A DNA stretch of 64,000 nt, taken from NCBI RefSeq assembly GCF_032931615.1, contig NZ_CP136759.1, forward strand, positions 1,550,001-1,614,000, read 5' to 3'. The notes below the pieces were generated by a model. The model was not told the DNA's origin. It worked only from the letters and a program-made list of their open reading frames with translations, and ran no database searches. Source of the stretch: Palleronia sp. LCG004 (GTDB lineage Bacteria; Pseudomonadota; Alphaproteobacteria; Rhodobacterales; Rhodobacteraceae). The position numbers were made by a program, and so were the translations under genes. Below, in pieces: positions 47,250-55,804 of this stretch (position 1 is its first letter; every line of letters starts with the position of its first letter).

Positions 47250-47930
47250 ATGAGATCTCTTATTGCTGGAGGCGCACTGATTGCGGCCTCTGCCGTTATG
47301 GCAGACGCAGCAGTGTATCAGTACGACATTACAGTCGAATTAAAAGAAGCCACAGTTCTTCAAGCTTATGGATATTCGAACTCTAGTCCGACCAATATTC
47401 CGAGTGGCGTTTCATGTTTCGAAGGTGATTCCTACTTTACATGCGAAGGTGATGCATCTGGCGTGGAAGATCTACGAGGCACAGGTGCTCTTTCTGGATA
47501 CCCGGATATCTTATCTGCCTCTCTATTCTTAGATACTGATTATTCGATCCGCGACGGGGGGCGAGAACCCGTGTGTTTTGGATCCGGATTACTTTGCAGC
47601 AGATCCAGTATATATGGATATTACGCTTCCCCAACAGGATTTGGAATTTACCGATCCTTGAGCGGTCAAACAGATGAGAACTTCACATCTAATGGCTTCT
47701 TCTATGAGGATGATGCCTCATACGAATTCTCATTCGGCGGGATTGGATATTACACCATAGCGGGTATCAGATTGCAGTACGTGACTACGTCACTTGATAT
47801 CTCCGAAGTTTCGCCGATACCAGTTCCCGCGTCACTTCCGTTGCTACTCGCTGGTTTAGGCACCCTCGGGTTCGCCCGTCGGCGTAGCAATGAACGTAAA
47901 CAAACCCACACCTTCGGCACCAAGGATTAG
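47250..47930 (+). CDS. VPLPA-CTERM-type secreted protein, paralogue A
   Basis: A 226-residue exported protein. The signal peptide covers about residues 1-20 (MRSLIAGGAL... AVMADA). The mature domain starts AVYQYDITVEL and contains two Cys-bearing segments (GVSCFEGDSYFTC and VCFGSGLLCS). The C-terminal sorting signal is PIPVPASLPLLLAGLGTLGFARRR. Beginning and end of the mature domain match the next gene (AVYxYD, FSFGGxxY, xSLDISEVSPIPxPASLP), so the two are tandem duplicates. The start at 47250 is supported by alignment of the leader with that of the first gene. Confidence 0.72.
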   Translation: MRSLIAGGALIAASAVMADAAVYQYDITVELKEATVLQAYGYSNSSPTNIPSGVSCFEGDSYFTCEGDASGVEDLRGTGALSGYPDILSASLFLDTDYSIRDGGREPVCFGSGLLCSRSSIYGYYASPTGFGIYRSLSGQTDENFTSNGFFYEDDASYEFSFGGIGYYTIAGIRLQYVTTSLDISEVSPIPVPASLPLLLAGLGTLGFARRRSNERKQTHTFGTKD

Positions 47931-47933
47931 TTC

Positions 47934-48554
47934 ATGTCACCGTTTATTATCGCAGTCGTTGCGCTTGCAGTTTCCGTCGTTAATGCTGAGGCTGCTGTCT
48001 ACCGCTACGACGTCAGCATGGAGCGTAATTACGCTGGATATTTTAGCGTTTCGGGATCTAGCGATTTTTTTCCTGACGAAGTGCCAACCGGAGTTTCATG
48101 CCAAGGCCCCGCCCCATTAATTCAGTGCGATGGTTTCGGGGCCGAAGATGCCTTTACGATGTCTGACCTATTTCCACTAACGACTACAGCAACATACATA
48201 TTCGATACTGCTTCGCCGAACGCGAACCCTTTTTGCATAGGATCTGGCCCGCTCTGTCGAGCACTTGAATTTGGGATCACGATGGTGACTGCCTCACCTT
48301 CCGGTTTTACGGTCGATTCATCTCTATCCGCTGGCGGTTACTTCGTTGACCAAGACCGCCTCTTCTATGCTGATGACGGCCAGAACCCGTTCTCGTTTGG
48401 CGGCGTCGATTATAAAGCCGGCGGAATCACCGTCAGTTATAACAGAACGGGACTGAATATTTCGGAGGTATCACCGATTCCGCTTCCTGCAAGCCTGCCT
48501 ATGCTTTGTGCTGGAATAGCGCTTATCGGCTTTCTTCGTCGTAGAACGACTTAA
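47934..48554 (+). CDS. VPLPA-CTERM-type secreted protein, paralogue B
   Basis: A 206-residue exported protein 3 bp after paralogue A, so co-transcribed. Signal peptide at residues 1-20, mature start AVYRYDVSMERN, cysteines in GVSCQGPAPLIQC and CIGSGPLC, and C-terminal signal PIPLPASLPMLCAGIALIGFLRRR. The pattern of paired cysteines parallels paralogue A, suggesting the same fold with disulfides. No family function can be assigned. Confidence 0.72.
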   Translation: MSPFIIAVVALAVSVVNAEAAVYRYDVSMERNYAGYFSVSGSSDFFPDEVPTGVSCQGPAPLIQCDGFGAEDAFTMSDLFPLTTTATYIFDTASPNANPFCIGSGPLCRALEFGITMVTASPSGFTVDSSLSAGGYFVDQDRLFYADDGQNPFSFGGVDYKAGGITVSYNRTGLNISEVSPIPLPASLPMLCAGIALIGFLRRRTT

Positions 48555-48560
48555 TCGGTT

Positions 48561-48584
48561 GGCCCCCGGCGTGAACCGGGGGCC
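48561..48584. terminator. Bidirectional terminator between VPLPA genes and tail spike gene
   Basis: A 9-bp perfect stem GGCCCCCGG (48561-48569) / CCGGGGGCC (48576-48584) with a 6-nt loop between two converging genes. The T-run on either side is short. It separates the cargo zone from the late operon. Confidence 0.7.
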
Positions 48585-48589
48585 GCTTA

Positions 48590-51500
48590 TTACGCGGCGC
48601 GTTCTGGTAGCGCCGGCATATCCTCGATTGTCCGATCGTCCATGATCTGAACCAGAACGTCGGTGACATACTTCCGCATGGCTTCTTCGCCTTCCGAGTT
48701 CGGATGGATGCCGTCGCCTTCCAGCCAATTTTCGTGGTTCGAGATCATCCATCGATAGAAATCGAAGTACGGCCGGCCGGACGGGCCGATGCACCACGGG
48801 GCTTCTCTCTTTAGAAGCGGGATGATCTCTTGCTCGTTGAAGGGCTCGGACCCGTTTTCAGGGCTGGCAAAGGTGGACCCGCCGTAGTTTCGGAACGTGA
48901 GAGACCCCAGGAACACGCGGCCGGGATGCTGGCGCATCCGACTAACGACCACGTTGAGCCGTTCCCTGAACAACGTCAGATCCGCCGTCGCATGGGGCTT
49001 CGTCGCCGTCACATCATTGCCGCCCGAATGGACCACAACGATCGCGTCGGGATGTGCAGCAAGAACCTCGTCGAGACGCTTCGTGAAGCTGTCCAGCTTC
49101 TCCCCGCCGAACCCGTAGCCGAACACCTGAACCGGCCGCCCCTTCTCGATCATCTTCGCCGATGCGTTCGTGTTGGGGTTCACAAGGTCGCGCCCGAAAG
49201 ATTGCTCGACGATGCTCGCCCCCATGACCACGACCTTCGCAGGACGGCCGATCGCGCGCGATGCGTTCATTGCCCCACTGGTCGGATACGTCGGGCGTGG
49301 AATGCCGAAGAAGTCCAGCTCGACGCCAGCCGCGGCAAAGCCGGTGCCGTTCGCCTTGCTGTTGGCAAGCGGCCTTTCGAGCCTTTCCGTCCCCGGGGGC
49401 GATCCATAAGTACCGTCCCGGGCGATGGGATTGCTCCCCCGGCTGCGGTCCCACTTGTATTCGATTATGAGATCCTTCGGCCACGTCGCTTCGGAAGTGT
49501 TTTTGAGGATCGCGGCCCCTTCGATGAAGGAGATCTCGACCTCGCCAGATCGCGTGACGGTTTGATCCGTTGCAATCTCGTCGGCCCCGAGCTTGGCGAA
49601 ATGCACGCCGTCCGTGTACGCCGAAGGGGGCTGACCGAAATCCGTTCCCTTGTGGGCGATCTGAACGCTTTCCCCAGGCGCAAGCGGCGCGGTGAGCCTT
49701 ATGGCTTCGCCACCGCCGTCCTTATAGCCGCGCGTCCGGTATGTCGGGATGCTGTCGAGCATGGACATAGGACCGAACCCGATATCAGGCTGCGCCAGAT
49801 TGGGCTGATGGACGATGTTCCCGCGTTCGATGATCGTCCCGTCCGCGAGAGGCACATTGACCTCATCAGGGCGAAGGAATCTGACCCCCTCGGGCTTCCA
49901 TTCGTTCGCGTTGATCTCTGCCGCCAGCATCCGATTGACCAGCGTGTTATGCTCCCAGACGATCGGATCGATCTCGTCCCCGGTTACGAGACCGGAATTG
50001 ATGAATGCGCCGGCAGACTTGGGCTCGAACAGGTGGAAATTGATCCTCGGGGTCGTCGGGAAAACAAACATGCTGCGCCGCGTCGTGACGCCCCCGAACG
50101 CGATCTTGATCGGAACGCTTGTCATGTGAGACGCGAGGAAAACCACCCCGTCGATCCGCACGTTGTTGTTCCTGACAGATTTGCCCGTGTTCATATGCTG
50201 GAAAGCGAGGATCGTCTCACCGCCCTCGCAAACGCTCCGCTGCATGTTAAGCGCCATGTCGTGCACGTCATCATGGCCCATGAAGTTCCAGCGGAGCACA
50301 GGCTGCTGCGTGTGATACGGATTAATGTTCTCCCACCATCCGTTGTAGGTGAAGAAATCGCACCCATCCATGACGGCATGATCGACACCATTGATCCGCA
50401 TGCAGCCGTGCTGGTTGTGAGCGCCGTTTTTCCAGCCGCCGGACATCGCATCCCGGTGCTGTGTCAACTGCGTTCCGAGGAATGCCATGCGATTTGTACC
50501 GCTGAAAACGGCGTAATCCCCCCAGTTCGTGATGAGCGTATTCGACAGGATCGAGGTGATATGGTGATCCTCGTTATCCTGGTGCGAATTGCCGAGATAC
50601 AGGATCCCGGCGTCGAAACCGGAGATAAAGATATCGTGGAGCAGGAAGTATTGCGCCTTTCGATCCGGCTCACCCCCGCGCGAGAACGTGAAGGCGCGCG
50701 CCCTGCCGCCGGTTTCGCTCCAGCTCTGCCAGCTTCCGATAATGTCGACACCCACGAACGTCATATCGAGGCCGTGGCCCGGATCCTCGCGCGGCGACTT
50801 ATCGATCATGTAGAACAGCTCGCCGCTCCGCTTATCGGTCGTAACCTTGGCCCGGCCCCCGGGGGCTGCGCAGACATAGACATTCCGCAAGTAGGTCCCG
50901 ACGCCATTCTCGAAACGATGCTCGCCCGGCATGTAATGCTCGACACCCAAAGCGAGCATAACCCGGAAGGGTTGCCCGTTCCGCGCTTTCTTCAATGCGT
51001 CGTAAATGCTGGTAAATGTGCCCGCGCCGGTCGGGGCTGCGGAATAATCCCCGTCCGGGTGGACATAGTTCGTTTGCGCCCCGGCGAAGAGGATATCGGG
51101 ATCCTTGACGGTGAAGGGGCCGAGGGTGTGTTTCGCGAGCTTGCCGGTCGATGGCTCATAGACGATGACGGACGGTCTGTAAGTGCCGGGTTTCGTGTAA
51201 GTATGACCAACCTGCGGCCCGTAGCCGATGTTGGCGTTTCGCATGTGCTCCATGATGTTATCCGGCCGCGTGAAGCGCGAACCCGGATCGTCGAAATCCC
51301 ACAGGAAGATGAATTCGTGATAGCGGCGGTCCCACGTCTCGCCCTCTGCGGGGGCCGGCGTATCAAATCCGTTGTATCCGGTGACTTTGAAATAGAAGCC
51401 TTCGGGACCAACCTGCATGTCGCTGCGCCACGTCGTCACCTCGACAGACGCGTTGGCCGATTCAGCGTCCCAATCGGCCACCCGCATGATCCCCTCCGGT

Positions 51501-51646
51501 GCAGGCACCGCAGGGGCAACCGGAGCTTGCCCCCAGGACGGAACATTGCCCAGAGCCCTTTCTGCAAATCCCCCTTCTACTTGAGGAAGCAACCCCGCCT
51601 CGATCGCGTCACCGATTTTGAAGCCGTGAATTCCAAATCGCGCCAT
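48590..51646 (-). CDS. Phage tail spike/fiber with C-terminal SGNH hydrolase domain
   Basis: A 1,018-residue receptor-binding type protein, last gene of the late operon. The N-terminus (MARFGIHGFKIGDAIEAG) is the probable virion-attachment part, followed by a PKD-like segment (about residues 55-180) and a long beta-helix-like region rich in Asn/Gly turns. From about residue 804 an SGNH/GDSL esterase domain begins: block I VVMGAS with Ser811, block III SGGND with Asn877, block V GDGIHP with Asp978 and His981. It would deacylate a surface polysaccharide. The start overlaps the previous stop by one base. Confidence 0.8.
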   Translation of the reverse strand: MARFGIHGFKIGDAIEAGLLPQVEGGFAERALGNVPSWGQAPVAPAVPAPEGIMRVADWDAESANASVEVTTWRSDMQVGPEGFYFKVTGYNGFDTPAPAEGETWDRRYHEFIFLWDFDDPGSRFTRPDNIMEHMRNANIGYGPQVGHTYTKPGTYRPSVIVYEPSTGKLAKHTLGPFTVKDPDILFAGAQTNYVHPDGDYSAAPTGAGTFTSIYDALKKARNGQPFRVMLALGVEHYMPGEHRFENGVGTYLRNVYVCAAPGGRAKVTTDKRSGELFYMIDKSPREDPGHGLDMTFVGVDIIGSWQSWSETGGRARAFTFSRGGEPDRKAQYFLLHDIFISGFDAGILYLGNSHQDNEDHHITSILSNTLITNWGDYAVFSGTNRMAFLGTQLTQHRDAMSGGWKNGAHNQHGCMRINGVDHAVMDGCDFFTYNGWWENINPYHTQQPVLRWNFMGHDDVHDMALNMQRSVCEGGETILAFQHMNTGKSVRNNNVRIDGVVFLASHMTSVPIKIAFGGVTTRRSMFVFPTTPRINFHLFEPKSAGAFINSGLVTGDEIDPIVWEHNTLVNRMLAAEINANEWKPEGVRFLRPDEVNVPLADGTIIERGNIVHQPNLAQPDIGFGPMSMLDSIPTYRTRGYKDGGGEAIRLTAPLAPGESVQIAHKGTDFGQPPSAYTDGVHFAKLGADEIATDQTVTRSGEVEISFIEGAAILKNTSEATWPKDLIIEYKWDRSRGSNPIARDGTYGSPPGTERLERPLANSKANGTGFAAAGVELDFFGIPRPTYPTSGAMNASRAIGRPAKVVVMGASIVEQSFGRDLVNPNTNASAKMIEKGRPVQVFGYGFGGEKLDSFTKRLDEVLAAHPDAIVVVHSGGNDVTATKPHATADLTLFRERLNVVVSRMRQHPGRVFLGSLTFRNYGGSTFASPENGSEPFNEQEIIPLLKREAPWCIGPSGRPYFDFYRWMISNHENWLEGDGIHPNSEGEEAMRKYVTDVLVQIMDDRTIEDMPALPERAA

Positions 51647-52935
51647 TATGACAGGTCCCCCGGTGCGAGTGTTATTGCCGCCTGGATCAGGCGAGACGTG
51701 TTCAGGTTTTCGGAATTGCTCATCGAGAACGCATAGGCGCTATTGGCCGTTGTGCTCATCAGACGGAAATTCCTCAATCCGTCATGTTCCGTGACGCCGA
51801 TATAGGTATCCGGTGCGTTCGCGATATTGGCCGCCGCACCGATCAGAGCGCCGCCGTCCGCCGTCATAATCTTGTTGACGAAATTGTATCCTGCCGAGCC
51901 GTTTGACAGCAGAGACGCATTTACATCCAGAACGTGATGGACCCCATTCACCCGGTAAAGCTGAATTGCCGTGGAGCCGTGGATATCCGTCGTGCTGGAC
52001 AGTGCGAGACTGACGGCCCCGCCCCCCGCCGAAAGGCCCAGTTTCCGCCGGACCTCTGCGCGCGTCTGCCCGATGCTGTCTCTCGCAGCGGTTTTGCCAT
52101 TGCCAACCGCCAGCCCCATCTCTTGCCCTTTGATGGTCAGGCCGTTGATGTCGCGGGAACTGTTTGCGCTCATGCTGATGGTCGCATAGTAATCCCCCTC
52201 CTCGAGACTTGGGAGATCCCAGGTCAGCGCGCTGCTTGATACGGTCGCGTCGCTGAAACGAAGCGTGGCAACTTCCGTAATCGTGAAGCCCTCGGGCTCG
52301 GGCGTCTTTTCGATCGGCAGATAGTTGCTTTCGACGGGATCGGACACGCCGGCGCTATTCTCGACCGTCACCTTGACATGCGTACCCTGTTCAGCCGCCC
52401 CAGCAGGCACATCGAATTTCACTCCGGGCTCGACGTTGCTATGGAATTCGTTGCCGACAAAAAAGCGGTAAAGGATCGTAGGGACCGTTTTGCTCAAGGC
52501 GATAACCCGGCTCACGGAAAGCCTGTCCTGTTCGGTCGGAGTGCCGGAATCATCCAGATCCTCGACGAGAGACAGCACGGGCGTTGAGATGAGAACGCCT
52601 TTTTGCTCGACGCCATTTAGATCGAGCAAATCCGTATGCAGCGCCGCCCCCTCCACCGTCTGATACACAGTTCCGAGCGAAACACCCTTTTCGACGATCC
52701 GGACGCCGAAAAGCCCGGACCAATCGAACGTCTCGAACTCAATTCGGTCATCTACCAAAAGAGCTTGGAAAACCGGAACATCGGCCTCGATCGTCGCGAT
52801 ATCCTCGGACCACGCAATGCGGCCGAGTTCGTATTGCCCGGAGCGCAGCTCGATATCTGCTGGCAGGGTGCCATCTGGATACAGGGCGGCGTCGGCGAGG
52901 TCGGCAGACCCCGCCGGTCGGATAATGAAAGACAT
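51646..52935 (-). CDS. Phage tail-associated structural protein, unknown
   Basis: A 429-residue beta-rich protein starting MSFIIRPAGSADLADAALYPDG, a start typical of minor tail proteins. The middle has an Ig/fibronectin-like stretch (KVTVENSAGVSDPVES), and the C-terminal half contains RRKLGLSAGGG and repeated Asn/Ser-rich strands. The start at 52935 is 5 bp after the previous stop; upstream in-frame residues are antisense-like and basic. No catalytic motif is seen. Probably part of the tail fibre. Confidence 0.6.
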   Translation of the reverse strand: MSFIIRPAGSADLADAALYPDGTLPADIELRSGQYELGRIAWSEDIATIEADVPVFQALLVDDRIEFETFDWSGLFGVRIVEKGVSLGTVYQTVEGAALHTDLLDLNGVEQKGVLISTPVLSLVEDLDDSGTPTEQDRLSVSRVIALSKTVPTILYRFFVGNEFHSNVEPGVKFDVPAGAAEQGTHVKVTVENSAGVSDPVESNYLPIEKTPEPEGFTITEVATLRFSDATVSSSALTWDLPSLEEGDYYATISMSANSSRDINGLTIKGQEMGLAVGNGKTAARDSIGQTRAEVRRKLGLSAGGGAVSLALSSTTDIHGSTAIQLYRVNGVHHVLDVNASLLSNGSAGYNFVNKIMTADGGALIGAAANIANAPDTYIGVTEHDGLRNFRLMSTTANSAYAFSMSNSENLNTSRLIQAAITLAPGDLS

Positions 52936-52940
52936 GACGT

Positions 52941-53966
52941 TTATCCTGTGATGGTAAGGGTGTTGCCGTCGACGCCGAACGACGGCGCGACGACGGCGGG
53001 CGCTGAAGCGATCGTCAGCATGTTTCCGGCCACCGAGTATTCCCAAGCGGCGGGGATCTGGACCGATGCGACAAAGGCGAACTCGACCGTCACAACCTGG
53101 TCGAGATCGTCCCCGACCGTCAGCGTCACGATCCGTTCGATCTCGTCGTCGAGGGGCAGCACGACGCGGCCGTCGACGATCTCGCCGAAATCCGTCGCTG
53201 CGATCTTCGGGTTCAGACCGCCGAGAATGCGGGGCGTGACGATCGCCGTGCCACCCGCCCGGACAGTTGCGCGGACCTCTTCGACCGGCGAAACCGCCAA
53301 GCGTGCGACGACGAGAAGGGTGAACTCGGCTTCGTCGACCGCGCCGGTCACGTCGCGGCCGCTCACCGTCACGGTCCGCGCCTCGACCGTATCATGCGGC
53401 AGGACCAGCTCGTGATCCGCGCCCTGCCCCTCGATCGTTCCGAAGGTGGCGGCGAGCGAATAGGGCGTGATGCCCCCCGAGGCCGAGATCGGCAGGCGAG
53501 TGCGGCCGCCCGCTTCCTGGACAACCGTGACGTCGGACAGATCGCCGATCGCGAAGGGTAGGACGATCTCCGGGATCAGCGTGGCGCGGATCGACGGCTC
53601 GACCTTGATCTCGATCGCTCGCAGCATGCGGGGCGGCCGGTCGAGATGGTCCGGATCGTAGCCGAGCAAGTTGCCGTAGAACGTGTCACCCTCGCGCACG
53701 AACATGATCTCGTCGTTCGGAACGTCGAAGATCTCTTCGCTGCCCGCAAGGCCGAGCATCGCCTTCATGCGCGGATCGGATTGTTTCTCGCGTGTCGCTT
53801 CTGGATCGATGCCGCCCGCCTTCGTCGAGGCCAGCGTGAGCACTAGAAGCCAGCCCCGCGGGTTATCGACGATGAAGGTCAGCGGCTCGCCATCGTAATA
53901 CCGCAACGGTGCCGCTCGGTCGCGATCGGGGATCTCGACGCGCGGGATGTCATCGACATTCATCAT
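52941..53966 (-). CDS. Phage structural protein with Ig-like repeats
   Basis: A 341-residue protein. Residues 1-130 resemble a phage adaptor domain (RYYDGEPLTFIVDN, NLLGYDPDHLDRPP). Residues 130-300 contain two related beta-sandwich repeats, each with a G(G)ITPY or GGLNPK opening, a FGTI/FGEI turn, then a LVLPHD or VVLPLDD strand. The start at 53966 makes a 4-bp overlap (ATGA) with the previous gene. It is probably a carrier between tail tip and spike. Confidence 0.6.
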   Translation of the reverse strand: MMNVDDIPRVEIPDRDRAAPLRYYDGEPLTFIVDNPRGWLLVLTLASTKAGGIDPEATREKQSDPRMKAMLGLAGSEEIFDVPNDEIMFVREGDTFYGNLLGYDPDHLDRPPRMLRAIEIKVEPSIRATLIPEIVLPFAIGDLSDVTVVQEAGGRTRLPISASGGITPYSLAATFGTIEGQGADHELVLPHDTVEARTVTVSGRDVTGAVDEAEFTLLVVARLAVSPVEEVRATVRAGGTAIVTPRILGGLNPKIAATDFGEIVDGRVVLPLDDEIERIVTLTVGDDLDQVVTVEFAFVASVQIPAAWEYSVAGNMLTIASAPAVVAPSFGVDGNTLTITG

Positions 53967-54160
53967 CGCGCGCACCCCGCGTCGAGCGTGGCGATCAGGA
54001 CGCGACCGGTCACGACCGACATGTCGCCCCCGTCCCGCGATAGCGCCGCCGCGTGCGCCGCTGCCGGGGCATCCGTCCTACGGCAAAGCACGTCATCGCT
54101 CACCGCGATCGCGCAGCCACTCACGGTCGCCAACAGGCTGACCCGAGCCAATATCCGCAT
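53963..54160 (-). CDS. Candidate outer-membrane spanin lipoprotein (Rz1-like)
   Basis: A 65-residue lipoprotein: MRILARVSLLATVSGC carries a lipobox (VSGC). Its first two thirds overlap the end of the inner-spanin candidate in another frame by 68 bp, the arrangement of Rz/Rz1 pairs. Proline content is low compared with classical Rz1. The overlap plus lipobox in a lysis block is the main evidence. Confidence 0.55.
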   Translation of the reverse strand: MRILARVSLLATVSGCAIAVSDDVLCRRTDAPAAAHAAALSRDGGDMSVVTGRVLIATLDAGCAR

Positions 54161-54308
54161 CGTCAATCCTCCGGGAAGTGTCTCGATCGGCCTCAAGGGC
54201 CCGGCGATGGGCGGCATCGAACGCATCGTCCCTGCCCGCCCAGTAGATCGCGCCGATCATCAGCAGGACGCCCACCGCGCCAGCGGCGACAAGATAGAGA
54301 CGGCTCAC
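54093..54308 (-). CDS. Candidate inner-membrane spanin (Rz-like)
   Basis: A 71-residue protein from GTG at 54308, which overlaps the holin-like gene stop by 4 bp (GTGA). One membrane helix (LYLVAAGAVGVLLMIGAIYWA) is followed by a highly charged helical tail (RDDAFDAAHRRALEADRD...), the layout of an i-spanin. It is shorter than lambda Rz. It partners the overlapping lipoprotein. Confidence 0.5.
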   Translation of the reverse strand: MSRLYLVAAGAVGVLLMIGAIYWAGRDDAFDAAHRRALEADRDTSRRIDDADIGSGQPVGDREWLRDRGER

Positions 54309-54502
54309 GTCGAGCCACCCCGCGCCTTGAAGATGCGACTGGCGATGAAGGTCAGGGCATAGCCCACGAAGCCGGTCAGCGCGGCCGCGATGCTTTCGAC
54401 CTGGAAGGTGATCGTCCCGGCGACGGGATCGTGCACCGCGACCCCCTGCCCCGACAGCCAGGCGCAGGCGAAATAGATCGCCATCCGAATATAGACGCCC
54501 AT
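54305..54502 (-). CDS. Small membrane protein, holin candidate
   Basis: A 65-residue protein with two hydrophobic segments (about residues 4-17 and 36-58) and a basic C-terminus (SRIFKARGGST), starting with ATG overlapping the endolysin stop by one base. Adjacent to the endolysin, it fits a class II holin, but two other membrane proteins nearby could also be the holin. Confidence 0.5.
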   Translation of the reverse strand: MGVYIRMAIYFACAWLSGQGVAVHDPVAGTITFQVESIAAALTGFVGYALTFIASRIFKARGGST

Positions 54503-55047
54503 CAGTTCCGCCCCCCGAATGCCTGCCGCAGAGCGCTGAGAAGAGCCGCCCAGAAGCCGCGCGCAGGCGGTTGCGCGGTGGGGGCGTTGCGACGGCGCAG
54601 GACATCATCCCACCACGCGCGCGCATCGAAGCCCGGGCATTGCGTGGCGGCACCGGGCATGTCGCGGTGCCCCTCGACGATCGCGCCCGGGTAGCGTTCC
54701 TGCAGCTTGTCGATCAGATCGATCATCGCCCGGATCTGCGCCGGCGTCCGGCTATCGAACCCGATGTTCGGCGCGGCTTTCCTCACGCCACCCTCGAAGC
54801 AGATGCCGATGCTCGACGGGTTCGAGCCCTTGACATGCGCGCCCATCTCGAACCGACCGGGCTGCGACAGGTCGCGGCCGGTCTCGACCGCCCCGGCCTT
54901 GCGGATGAAGTAGTGATATCCGACCTCGCGAAACCCGCGCTTGCGGTGCATCCGATCGATATCGGCGACCGAGTAATCACGTTCGACGGGTGTCGCGCTG
55001 TAATGGATGACGATGTGCGTCACCCGGGCATCGGGCAGATAGGACAT
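54502..55047 (-). CDS. N-acetylmuramoyl-L-alanine amidase endolysin
   Basis: A 181-residue amidase_2/T7-lysozyme-type enzyme cutting the amide bond between MurNAc and L-Ala. The zinc ligands are His15 (HIVIHYSA), His127 (EGHRD) and Cys137 (QCPG), with Tyr44 in GYHYF in the active site. There is no signal peptide, so release depends on a holin. A C-terminal hydrophobic/basic tail (FWAALLSALRQAFGGR) may aid membrane contact. Confidence 0.9.
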   Translation of the reverse strand: MSYLPDARVTHIVIHYSATPVERDYSVADIDRMHRKRGFREVGYHYFIRKAGAVETGRDLSQPGRFEMGAHVKGSNPSSIGICFEGGVRKAAPNIGFDSRTPAQIRAMIDLIDKLQERYPGAIVEGHRDMPGAATQCPGFDARAWWDDVLRRRNAPTAQPPARGFWAALLSALRQAFGGRN

Positions 55048-55116
55048 GATGGGTCTCCATACGAAAAAGCCCCGCGCGAGGCGGGGCGAGGGAAGCGGAT
55101 GCCGGTGCGGCGGGGC

Positions 55117-55386
55117 TTACTCGGTGCGGTCCTTCATCTCTTCGAGCACGAGAAGGATCCTCTTGACGTCCAGCGCGATCGCGCGCTGCTCGTGGTGCGA
55201 CAGTCGAACGGTCGCACTGGTATCGGCAAGCGCCTCGCGCATCTTCGAGGATACGACCTCGCGCGGTGCGGGACGGCTTTCGCTATGCGGAAAGAGTTTT
55301 CTTGCCAGCCCCGCGATGAGGGGCGCGACGATCACCGTCAGGCACGCGATCGCCAGTTCGGGATTGGTCTCGGCCCATTCCAGCAT
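55117..55386 (-). CDS. Small phage membrane protein with coiled tail
   Basis: An 89-residue protein with one membrane helix (about residues 9-26, IACLTVIVAPLIAGLA) and a helical charged C-terminal part (RAIALDVKRILLVLEEMKD). The start at 55386 is 4 bp after the previous stop. It could be a holin or a lysis regulator. It lies 69 bp before the endolysin. Confidence 0.5.
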   Translation of the reverse strand: MLEWAETNPELAIACLTVIVAPLIAGLARKLFPHSESRPAPREVVSSKMREALADTSATVRLSHHEQRAIALDVKRILLVLEEMKDRTE

Positions 55387-55390
55387 CGGA

Positions 55391-55804
55391 TCAGCGGATC
55401 GTCGCGGAGACAGCCAGAAAGGCCCAGGACGCGCAGACAGCCACGCCGCAATAAAGACCGGCGGCCGAGAGTGCCCCCGTCTGCAGGAAGCTGACGGCGA
55501 GCGCCAGGAACATCGCCACCCCGAAGACAAGCGCGCAGCTCCGGATGACGATCGCGTAAGACCAGCGCCGGGACGTTACCACGTCGTGCAGCGCCGCGCC
55601 GACGAGAAGGGATCCGACGACAAGGCGCGCCACGGACCAAGCGATCTGTCCGCCATTGGCGAGCGCGAACGCGTAGATCCCGGCATCCTGCGCATAGCCG
55701 GGGATCAGGCCGGCGCTGCCGGCCCCGATCAGGATGATCCCCATGACGATCTCGCCCGAGTGCATCGGCTGGCGCCAGAGGTTCGTGACCCATGTCCTGA
55801 TCAT
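55391..55804 (-). CDS. Phage-encoded polytopic membrane protein
   Basis: A 137-residue protein with about four hydrophobic segments (MGIILIGAGSAGLIPGYA, AWSVARLVVGSLLVGAAL, IVIRSCALVFGVAMFLAL, GLYCGVAVCASWAFLAV). The start at 55804 overlaps the previous stop by 4 bp (ATGA). No known family. Its place between tail and lysis genes suggests a part in lysis or in superinfection exclusion. Confidence 0.55.
   Translation of the reverse strand: MIRTWVTNLWRQPMHSGEIVMGIILIGAGSAGLIPGYAQDAGIYAFALANGGQIAWSVARLVVGSLLVGAALHDVVTSRRWSYAIVIRSCALVFGVAMFLALAVSFLQTGALSAAGLYCGVAVCASWAFLAVSATIR

Noticed and set aside
48830..51736. Plus-strand frame of 968 codons across the tail spike
   Set aside because: Shadow of the spike gene; no recognisable domain.
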